A stretch of DNA of 64,000 nt from CAWACP01 sp963832965 (GTDB taxonomy: Bacteria > Acidobacteriota > Terriglobia > Bryobacterales > Bryobacteraceae), in contig CAWHVW010000005.1 of NCBI GenBank assembly GCA_963832965.1, positions 620,001-684,000 on the forward strand, given 5' to 3'. Shown in pieces: positions 25,612-34,343 of the stretch. The first letter of the stretch is position 1, and each line of letters opens with the position of its first letter. The position numbers and the translations under genes are program-made. Below the pieces are notes generated by a model, which was not told the DNA's origin, made no database searches, and saw only the letters and a list, made by a program, of their open reading frames with translations.

Positions 25612-27088
25612 GGAAGAGCGGCAATTCCGGCTGAGGCCGCGGAAGCCGCGAACCGGCAGGACGCGCGGCGCGCCCATGATCTGGGCCACGGCCTTCAAGG
25701 CAGTGATGCGCTATGGGCGGATGCACGGGAAAGCCAGGGCCGGCAAGCGTTCGAGCGGGGCGTCGCGCCCGACCAGCCATCGATTTCACCAGCGTAGCGC
25801 GGTCCGGGTCACTTACTCGCGCAACACAGTGAAAGGGCAATGGAGAGCCCACGGGCGCTACATTGCGCGGGAGAGCGCCACACGCGAAAAAGCTCCTGGT
25901 GGCTCTGGCTTCGACGGCCACAACGAATCTGTTGACGTCGTGGCGCGCCTGGATTCGTGGCAGAGAGACGGCGACGAGCGCATGTGGAAGTTCATCGTTT
26001 CCCCGGAATTCGGTGATCGGATCGATCTGCAACGGCTGACTCGCGAGCTCATACATCGGGTTGAGAACAACCTGGGTGAATCGGAATTGGAGTGGACGGC
26101 CGTGGCGCATTACAACACCGAGCACCCGCACGTCCACGTTGCACTGCGCGGCGTCAATCGTCAGGGGGTACCGGTCCGGTTCCGCCGTGAATTCATTAAG
26201 CAGGAAATCCGGGAGATTGCCGGGAATCTGTGCACGCAGCAACTCGGGTACCGCACGGAGATGGATGCCGAAGCCGCAGAACGCCGGGAAGTGAACCAGT
26301 GTCGATTCACTTCATTGGATCGCGCCATCGGCCGCTCCGCTGGCTCGGCTCCAGCCCTGGATGACCCGCCGGATTTTTTCCGGGTCATTAGTACTGAGCA
26401 CGGCGCAAGACGGCCGCACCCGCGACACATCGTCGAGCGGCTCATGGCGCTGCAGCGAATGGGGCTGGCGGAAGCCGCAGGGTCTGGCTCCTGGCATGTC
26501 CGCCAGGATTACGAGAGCGTACTGCGGTCCATGCAGCGCGTGACGGATCGGCAGAAGATGCTGGCGGCGCACGGTGTCGTCGTGTCCGATGAGCGCCTGC
26601 CCGTGACGCAGCTCGATTGGCGCGACATCACCACAGTGGAAGGGAGAGTGTTGGTCCACGGCGAGGAGGAAGACGGTCGCGGAGCGGGACGGAGCTATTT
26701 GATGCTGGAAGGCACCGACGCTAGCGTGCATCACATCTACTACACCCCTGAGATGGAGGAACTGCGCGATCGAGGCGGTCTACGCGTGAATTCCTTCATC
26801 CGATTGCGGCAGCTTTTCGTCGAGGGCTCGCCGGAAATCGAAATTGAGGAACTCGGCACTGCGGAAGCCATTCTGCGCAACAGACCGTACCTGAAGGGCG
26901 TGGCGCAGCAACTCATCAGGAAGGGCATGACTCCGGAAGAGGACGGGTGGGGTGGGTGGCTGGGGCGTTATAGGGCGGCAGTTCGGAAGACCGTGCTGGA
27001 GGTGCAGCAGGAGCGCGAGAGCAGGGAGATCATGCGCCAGCGTGAGCGAGAAGGTGATCGTTCAGGATCGCGCGGTCATGGACGCTGA
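25601..27088 (+). CDS. Relaxase (MobP/TraI-like mobilization endonuclease)
   Basis: This 495-residue protein contains the relaxase metal motif in AHYNTEHPHVHVALRG (His 170, 175, 177 and 179), preceded by VSPEFG and the VTYSRN region, where Tyr 72 is the best candidate for the nicking tyrosine. The residues RAHGRYIARES and REFIKQEIREIA are typical of TraI-like/VirD2-like relaxases. The C-terminal half (after about 250) has a nucleic-acid-binding character but no clear helicase or primase motif. It nicks oriT to start transfer. No T4CP follows; the CRISPR array starts 62 bp downstream. Confidence 0.9.
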   Translation: MTTEEERQFRLRPRKPRTGRTRGAPMIWATAFKAVMRYGRMHGKARAGKRSSGASRPTSHRFHQRSAVRVTYSRNTVKGQWRAHGRYIARESATREKAPGGSGFDGHNESVDVVARLDSWQRDGDERMWKFIVSPEFGDRIDLQRLTRELIHRVENNLGESELEWTAVAHYNTEHPHVHVALRGVNRQGVPVRFRREFIKQEIREIAGNLCTQQLGYRTEMDAEAAERREVNQCRFTSLDRAIGRSAGSAPALDDPPDFFRVISTEHGARRPHPRHIVERLMALQRMGLAEAAGSGSWHVRQDYESVLRSMQRVTDRQKMLAAHGVVVSDERLPVTQLDWRDITTVEGRVLVHGEEEDGRGAGRSYLMLEGTDASVHHIYYTPEMEELRDRGGLRVNSFIRLRQLFVEGSPEIEIEELGTAEAILRNRPYLKGVAQQLIRKGMTPEEDGWGGWLGRYRAAVRKTVLEVQQERESREIMRQREREGDRSGSRGHGR

Positions 27089-27150
27089 AGCAGTAGCGCC
27101 GACGTGGGGCTCCCCTGCGGTTTCCCTGCAAGCCAGTTGGCGGCGCTGTC

Positions 27151-30100
27151 GCTTCAATGAGGCCGCGAGCGTGCGCTCGCGGAAATCCCTCACAGGCTAC
27201 CTGATCCAGCAATACCTCAACGAGCTTCAATGAGGCCGCGAGCGTGCGCTCGCGGAAATGCGACGAGCCGATTACGCGTAATGCCAGCCACTATGATGCT
27301 TCAATGAGGCCGCGAGCGTGCGCTCGCGGAAATCCGTGGTGGTCCTGCTTCACAACTGCACTGACCGGACGGGCTTCAATGAGGCCGCGAGCGTGCGCTC
27401 GCGGAAATAACGGAACCGGCTGGAAAGGTGCTGGCTTACGATCCGCTTCAATGAGGCCGCGAGCGTGCGCTCGCGGAAATGGCATAAGCCATGAGCAGCT
27501 ATTACAACGGAAGTCAAGCTTCAATGAGGCCGCGAGCGTGCGCTCGCGGAAATGGCTCCCAGCGGTCGAGTCAACCATCAGCGGGAACGGTGCTTCAATG
27601 AGGCCGCGAGCGTGCGCTCGCGGAAATTCACCAGCGCTGACGCCATCCTGGACGAAGCTGCATGGGCTTCAATGAGGCCGCGAGCGTGCGCTCGCGGAAA
27701 TCCAGCATCGATGCGGCCATTAAAGCTGAGTACGGGAGATTGCTTCAATGAGGCCGCGAGCGTGCGCTCGCGGAAATCACGCGGACAGGCGCAGCGGTAC
27801 GGGTTCACGCTGCTTCAATGAGGCCGCGAGCGTGCGCTCGCGGAAATTCATGTCAACGCGGTGGAAGAAGGCCAGCGGTACTGGCTTCAATGAGGCCGCG
27901 AGCGTGCGCTCGCGGAAATTTATCCGTGCTTTGGCGAGCCGCCACAAGCAGTCTTGCTTCAATGAGGCCGCGAGCGTGCGCTCGCGGAAATTCGAAGCGC
28001 CATCCGTACCGGGTCACCCGTACAGCTTGCTTCAATGAGGCCGCGAGCGTGCGCTCGCGGAAATCTGAGCAGGCGCGCATGGGAAGCGGTGGACGAACCG
28101 GCTTCAATGAGGCCGCGAGCGTGCGCTCGCGGAAATCTGGCATCGTCCACGATGCGCTGGAACTGATGGAGTTGCTTCAATGAGGCCGCGAGCGTGCGCT
28201 CGCGGAAATGTGCAGACGGGCGGCGCGGCGGTTGTGGATGTCTGGCTTCAATGAGGCCGCGAGCGTGCGCTCGCGGAAATCGAACGGCTCTACCAGTTCT
28301 GTCGCGGCCAGGTCTTGCTTCAATGAGGCCGCGAGCGTGCCTCGCGGAAATCCTCGCTTCACCGTTTGCGTATACCCGAAATGGCTTGCTTCAATGAGGC
28401 CGCGAGCGTGCGCTCGCGGAAATGCCGCCAGACGCGCCCAGCCCGCAGGTCTTTGGCTCGCTTCAATGAGGCCGCGAGCGTGCGCTCGCGGAAATACGCC
28501 GACCACCATGTTGTCACGCTCGTCGGCCTTCGTGCTTCAATGAGGCCGCGAGCGTGCGCTCGCGGAAATGCGCGCACGGGGCACCATCGCCTATGGATGC
28601 CGCCCGGCTTCAATGAGGCCGCGAGCGTGCGCTCGCGGAAATAGCGGATTGCCCGCGCGCCCCACATCGATGCGCACGCTTCAATGAGGCCGCGAGCGTG
28701 CGCTCGCGGAAATATACTTAGGTATGGTCGCAAACAACACAACGTCAACGCTTCAATGAGGCCGCGAGCGTGCGCTCGCGGAAATGGCTTCAACCACACC
28801 ATGCTCGGTTCCGTGTAACAGGCTTCAATGAGGCCGCGAGCGTGCGCTCGCGGAAATTGGAACGAACTGGGGGCATAGACCCCCATTCCGCCTGGCTTCA
28901 ATGAGGCCGCGAGCGTGCGCTCGCGGAAATAGGCTCATGCAAGTGCGCCAAGAACCTCGGTACCCTGGCTTCAATGAGGCCGCGAGCGTGCGCTCGCGGA
29001 AATTACCAGATGCGCCTACGTTGCGCACCTGCCCATGTGCTTGCTTCAATGAGGCCGCGAGCGTGCGCTCGCGGAAATATGTCGGCGATCACGGCTCCGG
29101 TGAGCTGTACCAGCAGCTTCAATGAGGCCGCGAGCGTGCGCTCGCGGAAATTGGCCCAACTACCGCCGGGCGATCAACCTGGTGATGCTTCAATGAGGCC
29201 GCGAGCGTGCGCTCGCGGAAATGTGACTGCTGTTAGCCTTCTGTGGGCTCGCGAGCTGGCTTCAATGAGGCCGCGAGCGTGCGCTCGCGGAAATGACACC
29301 TTATGCGTGAACGCCCGATACCTTCAGGTTGCTTCAATGAGGCCGCGAGCGCGCGCTCGCGGAAATGTCAAACAGTACCGCAACGCGCGCGGCTACGTCA
29401 GCTTCAATGAGGCCGCGAGCGTGCGCTCGCGGAAATTCTCCGGTTGCCGCCACCGTGAAGGGCTCGACCATGTAGCTTCAATGAGGCCGCGAGCGTGCGC
29501 TCGCGGAAATTACTGGACGATGGTGTGGGGCCGCTCGATGATGACCTGCTTCAATGAGGCCGCGAGCGTGCGCTCGCGGAAATCAGCCTCCATACTGGCG
29601 TCTCAAACCCCTTGACCTCGCTTCAATGAGGCCGCGAGCGTGCGCTCGCGGAAATCCGAATGCCTGCCGTGGTCGAACTACCGCGCTGCGATGCTTCAAT
29701 GAGGCCGCGAGCGTGCGCTCGCGGAAATATCCCAGGGGTGCGGGAGTTTGTCAAAGGCGTGCGGCTTCAATGAGGCCGCGAGCGTGCGCTCGCGGAAATT
29801 AGCGGGGCCGACGCACCGGCCACAAGACGGCTGCCGGCTTCAATGAGGCCGCGAGCGTGCGCTCGCGGAAATCGCCGATCACCATGTTGTCACGCTCGTC
29901 GGCCGTCGTGCTTCAATGAGGCCGCGAGCGTGCGCTCGCGGAAATGCACGGGCCTGCGGAGCCGTGTTGAAATTGCTGACATGCTTCAATGAGGCCGCGA
30001 GCGCGCGCTCGCGGAAATTGCCATCATCGCTGGATGCGTCCGTAGATCAGGCTCAGCTTCAATGAGGCCGCGAGCGCGCGCTCGCGGAAATAGTCCGCAC

Positions 30101-30535
30101 GGCGTGGGCTCAATAGAGATCAATCGTCGCTTCAATGAGGCCGCGAGCGCGCGCTCGCGGAAATTCGACGTCGCTGCGCCGGCATTGATGAGCCGGTCAC
30201 AGGCGCTTCAATGAGGCCGCGAGCGCGCGCTCGCGGAATTTGAACGCCTAGCGGATTGAGGCCGCGGCATAACATGCGCTTCAATGAGGCCGCGAGCGCG
30301 CGCTCGCGGAAATGACGTGACCGCGACGACGCTGGTCTCCGCAAGATGCCGCTTCAATGAGGCCGCGAGCGCGCGCTCGCGGAAATTGTCGCTGCGACTC
30401 GCACGCCAGCGGTGCGATAGCGCTGGCTTCAATGAGGCCGCGAGCGCGCGCTCGCGGAAATTCGGCCGATCGTCTGGCGCATGCGACATGACGTCACGGG
30501 CTTCAATGAGGCCGCGAGCGCGCGCTCGCGGAAAT
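27151..30535 (-). CRISPR. CRISPR array, 47 repeats and 46 spacers (type I-G)
   Basis: The 36-bp repeat reads on the plus strand GCTTCAATGAGG, then stem CCGCGAGCG, TG, stem CGCTCGCGG, then AAAT (two bases shared at the joint are counted once). The first repeat starts at 27151 and the last at 30500; repeat starts are 70-76 bp apart and spacers are 34-40 nt. The minus strand is probably the transcribed one: its repeat ends in ATTGAAGC, like the usual 8-nt crRNA handle, the cas genes are on the same strand, and a leader-like region lies at 30536-30722. Repeat 17 (28317) lacks one G, and repeat 43 (30205) has an end substitution. Nine repeats carry GCGCGC instead of GTGCGC. Confidence 0.98.
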
Positions 30536-30722
30536 AGTCTCCTTCTATTTCTATTCTGTTTTCAAGGATCTGCGCGCCCTCCGCGAGCGCTCCACCATTG
30601 TACTCCCCAGCCGATCGCACCTTCAGACTCTCCACGATCCGCATAACTTCCATCCTCCCAACACCTTATCTCCTCGCGAGCGCTCCCCGGCCTTTCGCCG
30701 CCGACCCGCCGCTCGCAGCGCC
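30536..30722 (-). promoter_or_regulatory. Putative CRISPR leader
   Basis: These 187 bp lie between the cas1 stop and the last plus-strand repeat. On the minus strand the part next to the array is purine-rich and AT-rich (GAAAACAGAATAG then AAATAGAAGGAGACT), unlike the GC-rich surroundings. Two copies of CGCGAGCGCTCC, related to the repeat stem, occur about 95 bp apart. Transcription would run from here into the array. Confidence 0.6.
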
Positions 30723-32517
30723 CTAACGCGTCATAAAAACCGGATACTCCGCAATCTCCCCCTCCAACACCCGCGCGAGCAGCCGCGCCTGAATCTCCAG
30801 CAGCCGCCGGTAGCTCACCCGATACTCGAACAGCGGATGCGTCACCAGCGTATCCATCCGCAGCTCATACGCCCGGAAAAACGCCTTCCGCCCCCCGCCG
30901 TCAGCGCCACCGCACCGCCCGCCCGCACAAAATCCCGCTCCGTCACCATCCCCGTGTTGATCGCCGTCAGCACCGCCGAATCCACGATCAGCGGCCGGAA
31001 CGGCTCCATCAAATCCAGCGCCAGCGCCGGCCGCCCGAACCGCGGCTGATGATAAAACCCGACGTACGGATCGAACCCCACCGCATAACACGCCACCGTC
31101 AGATCCTTCGCCAGCAGGCTGTATCCCAGCGACAGCAGCGCGTTCACCGGATCCCGCGGCGGCCGCCGGTTCCGCCCCTCGAAATCGAACGGCAGTGGTC
31201 CCGCGCGCGCGCCGTCCTCGTCCGGCTTGATCATCCCCGCGAAATCCCCGAAATAAATCCGCGCCGCATTCCCCTCGATCCCCAGCAACTCCTCCAGCGA
31301 TCGCCGCCCCCTCCGCCCGATCCGCCATCTCCTTCATGCCCGCCAGCGCTCGCCGATCCGGCTCCACATGGTTCCGCTGCAGCAGCGTCCGCTGGTTGCG
31401 GATCTTCCCCGCCACCAGCCGCCGCGCCAGCGCCCGCGCGAAATACTCCTGCTCCGCCAACCGGAACTGATTCCGCCGCAGGAACACGTTCTTCGTGTTC
31501 AGCCCCGTCGTGATCCCATAAAACCAGCCGCCCATCGAGAAGTAGCAGATCGGCACTTCCGCTTCGCACAGCGCCTGCACCGCCTGCGTCGAGATCTGCA
31601 CGTTGCCCATCAGGTTCACCTGGCAGATCTCGCCCGATCCGCACCTCCTGCACCAGCTTTTCTTTGTCCTTGCACCTGCAGCACCGCGCCCGCTCTTCCC
31701 CACCCGCACGCCCTGCGTGTTCAGATACAGCGGCCGCAGTTCGCTGCGCGGCGTCATCATCGCGCCGCACCTCGCGCTTCACCGGTTTGCGCGGCGACCG
31801 CTCGAACAGCGCTGAGCTGCTCCGCGTCGCGTCGATCTCTCCGACGCCGCCACGCCAGCGTCTCGTCCGGCAGGCAGATCCCCACCAGCGAGCAGCCCGG
31901 ACACTTCGGCGAATCCACCAGCGGCGGCGGAATCTCGCCCGACTCCGCCGTCGCCCCACGCCTGCAGGATCAGTCCGCTCCGTCTCCGCGATCAGCGCCT
32001 CGTCGAACGCCACCCGCACCCGCTGTCCCGTCTTGCGGTAGTACGACGATGCCCTCCTCGCACCGGTACCCGTTCTCCCGCAGCACGATCCCCTGGACCG
32101 CCAACTGCGCCCGGTCGCTCGGCCACAGTTCCAGCCCGTCAGCGCCCTCTCGCGGACGCCCGTGCTTGTAGTCCACCGGCGTGACGACGCCGTCCTCGAC
32201 CTCCACCAGGTCCATCTTCGCGATCACGCGCAGGCGCTCGCTCGATAGCGTCACGATCCGCGAGTGGATCGACTGCGGCAGTTCGCCAGCCTCCGGGCAG
32301 CGCCGTCGCTTTCGCGTCCACGCGCCTGTGCTGGATCGAGCCTTCGACGGTATCCACGCTCTCCGCGAACAGGCCTTCGACCCATTCATAGAAGAACAGC
32401 CGCGGACAGTAGGCGAACTCGTTGACCATCCGCGCCGGCAGATAGTCCGGCAGTTCCCGCTCGGTCGACAGGTCGGCGGGCTCTTCGGACCTCTGAGGTG
32501 ATCGGCAGCGCGCCCAT
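30723..32517 (-). pseudogene. cas4-cas1: cas4-cas1 fusion, broken by many single-base indels
   Basis: Read across frames, the region encodes one Cas4-Cas1 fusion, a hallmark of type I-G. Cas4 features are CPRLFFYEW, the RecB-like PVDYKHG, Gln in QLAVQGIVL and the distal CPGCSLVGIC cysteines. Cas1 follows (LRPLYLNTQGVRVGKSG, NVQISTQAVQAL) with catalytic Glu in GIEGNAARIYF and His/Asp in GFYHQPRF and ALDLMEPFRP, ending EYPVFMTR. Frame changes occur near 32.49, 32.30, 32.05, 31.97, 31.95, 31.84, 31.76, 31.69, 31.67, 31.63, 31.31 and 30.89 kb; nearly all read as one extra base, often in C or G runs. Catalytic residues are intact. Poor consensus or recent inactivation are both possible. Confidence 0.85.
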
Positions 32518-32520
32518 AGC

Positions 32521-32820
32521 TCAGTCGCTCACACGATAATGCACGGCGCATCCATCGCCGTATACGGCTTGCCGAGCGCCGTGATCACGCGGTCGCCGCG
32601 CCCTTCGGCCGGGCCCGAGGTTGACGAACAGCACCTGGTCCTCGTCATGGTGGATGATCGTCGCCAGCTCCGCCCGGCATCGCGCCAGATCCGTGGCGGT
32701 CAACTGGCACTCGAAGACCGAGTACTGCAGATGATCGCCGTACCCGCGCATGGTCTGGAAGACTTTGCGCAGGCGCTTGTCGTCGCAGATGTCGTAGCAG
32801 ACCAGGTAGGAGGTGCGCAT
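32521..32820 (-). CDS. cas2: Cas2, C-terminus frameshifted
   Basis: The protein starts MRTSYLVCYDICDDKRLRKV with the ferredoxin-like fold and conserved Asp of Cas2. After FVNLGP the frame is wrong: an extra C near 32612 makes an atypical tail. Removing it gives GPAEGRGDRVITALGKPYT and the normal Cas2 end CIIV, with a stop at 32529-32531. Cas2 dimers bridge Cas1 in the spacer-integration complex. The gene lies 5 bp after csb2 and before cas4-cas1, so the adaptation genes follow the interference genes in the same transcript. Only the last quarter is affected. Confidence 0.88.
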   Translation of the reverse strand: MRTSYLVCYDICDDKRLRKVFQTMRGYGDHLQYSVFECQLTATDLARCRAELATIIHHDEDQVLFVNLGPGRRARRPRDHGARQAVYGDGCAVHYRVSD

Positions 32821-32825
32821 GTCGC

Positions 32826-34343
32826 CTACTCACCTTCTCCAGCATAGCCAGAGTGAGCCATAAGACCAAAGCCGCAGTGCCGACCTGCTCCGATGACCAA
32901 CGGCCCGGGCACTTCTATGTCGTCTTTGAAACGCAGCGTGACGTGCACCGCGGTCAAGCCGTTCAGATAGCCGGGCCGAATGTAACCCTGAGGCCGCTTC
33001 TGGCCGTCGTATTTGTGGGCTGAAAACGACTTGGCAAACCGCGAGAATGCTGACCATTCGAATTCACAGGCTTGTTCGATGCCGGACTGACGTAGTGCGC
33101 GTTCGATCAGCACCTGCGTTTTTTCGGGCCTATGGTCGTCGTGGCCGGGAAGAATGACCGGAGTGAAACTGTGCCAGACACTGGCTGGCTCGGTGAACCA
33201 TCGCACGACCCGATCTCGGGCGTGTCCTGGCATGGGCACTAGTAGCGGCGGCTCACCACCTGCGAATTCGTCACCGCGCAGTGGTTTGAGTTGTTCTCCA
33301 GCCAGGCTCCGGACGAGGTGATCGAGCCACACCTCGTCGCCGGTGGGCGCCGCAATCATCACTCGCCGCACGCCAGGGTCGGTGTACTCGTGCCCGACCG
33401 AAGGCAGGGGGAGGTAGGAGAATTGGCGATGATCGAAACTCGCCTCGGCATGTCCCGCGACGTAGGTCTCCACCCAGCTCCCTGTAACGCCTTCAGGCGG
33501 ATCCTTTTCCATCGCGGCGATCGCGAGGTGCCGCACCATGCCCGCGATGTGAATCAGCCGCCGGTGCGGATAGCGGAAGCGTGAGCCGTCGGTGTTGCGC
33601 AGTTCGAAGACACAGAAGGGGCGAGCAACAAGAGCGCCTTCGGCGCTCGTATAGAACACGCGGTCGTACACTCGCGGGCTGTCTGCACTGTGCAATGGAT
33701 GACCATGTTCGATTCGGGCGATCGCTGTTTCGTGACAGTGCTTCAGGTCGGTCAGTGTGCACTCTTGCAGTTCGGCAACTACTGCGGGCACCCGCAGCAT
33801 ACCGTCGTTTCGCCTCGTGCCAGGTTTGGGCTGCCAACGGACTCCCGGCAGATTCTGAATATCGGCGTCGGTTACCAGCTTCGCATCCGCGAACGCCATG
33901 TCGACGCCCCAACCCAGCGCGACAAGGCTCCATGCCGCATCACGGATGCGCTCGAAAGGGACCTCAGCTCGGCCGCTGATGTCCCAAAGATAATGTAGCT
34001 GAGGCCTCTCGTCACGCGGGAGCATTAGCGTCGGAACGTTGAGTTTCGCGGCCAGCCGCTCCTGCCGGTCAGGTTTCTTGTCGCCATCGTTGTTAGGAAC
34101 GAAGCGGGTGAAGCGTCGCCCCTCCTGCGATTTTGGCGCGATAATGATTGGCGGGTCGAGGGCCTGCAGCCACTCCAACGCTCTGCCGATATTCCCTTTG
34201 AGTTCGCCGCGCCGGGCCAGGCCCGCCACCAAGGCACAGAACAGTCGAAACGGGGACGGCGGCCATTCCGGCGGCCCGTTGCGTGCCAGCAATCCGTGGT
34301 AGCGGTCGTCAAGCAACTGAACCGTGAGGAGAAGGTGTGTCAT
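32826..34343 (-). CDS. csb2: Type I-G Cascade subunit Csb2 (Cas5-Cas6 fusion type, GSU0054 family)
   Basis: This 505-residue protein opens MTHLLLTVQLLDDRYHG followed by PPEWPPSPFRLFCALVAG, the characteristic start of the Csb2/GSU0054 family. A second RAMP-like region lies at the C-terminus (HVTLRFKDDIEVPGPLVIG, then GRHCGFGLM, a glycine-rich loop). In type I-G, Csb2 supplies Cas5 and crRNA-processing Cas6 functions. The ATG overlaps the csb1 stop by 4 bp. No frameshift is seen in this gene, in contrast with the next genes downstream. Confidence 0.9.
   Translation of the reverse strand: MTHLLLTVQLLDDRYHGLLARNGPPEWPPSPFRLFCALVAGLARRGELKGNIGRALEWLQALDPPIIIAPKSQEGRRFTRFVPNNDGDKKPDRQERLAAKLNVPTLMLPRDERPQLHYLWDISGRAEVPFERIRDAAWSLVALGWGVDMAFADAKLVTDADIQNLPGVRWQPKPGTRRNDGMLRVPAVVAELQECTLTDLKHCHETAIARIEHGHPLHSADSPRVYDRVFYTSAEGALVARPFCVFELRNTDGSRFRYPHRRLIHIAGMVRHLAIAAMEKDPPEGVTGSWVETYVAGHAEASFDHRQFSYLPLPSVGHEYTDPGVRRVMIAAPTGDEVWLDHLVRSLAGEQLKPLRGDEFAGGEPPLLVPMPGHARDRVVRWFTEPASVWHSFTPVILPGHDDHRPEKTQVLIERALRQSGIEQACEFEWSAFSRFAKSFSAHKYDGQKRPQGYIRPGYLNGLTAVHVTLRFKDDIEVPGPLVIGAGRHCGFGLMAHSGYAGEGE

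Noticed and set aside
30241..30277. Spacer 43 containing a piece similar to the CRISPR repeat (TGAGGCCGCG)
   Set aside because: Only 10 bases match, and GC-rich words of this type are common here; not enough to claim a self-derived spacer.
27151..30535. Open frames with repeated R-P-R-A-C-A-R-G-N units
   Set aside because: They are translations of the CRISPR repeat in several frames, not genes.
31231..32019. Separate 262-residue protein inside the cas4-cas1 region
   Set aside because: Its start encodes the Cas4 segment RVAFDEALIAET, but the rest is out of frame relative to Cas1; it is a piece of the frameshifted fusion gene.
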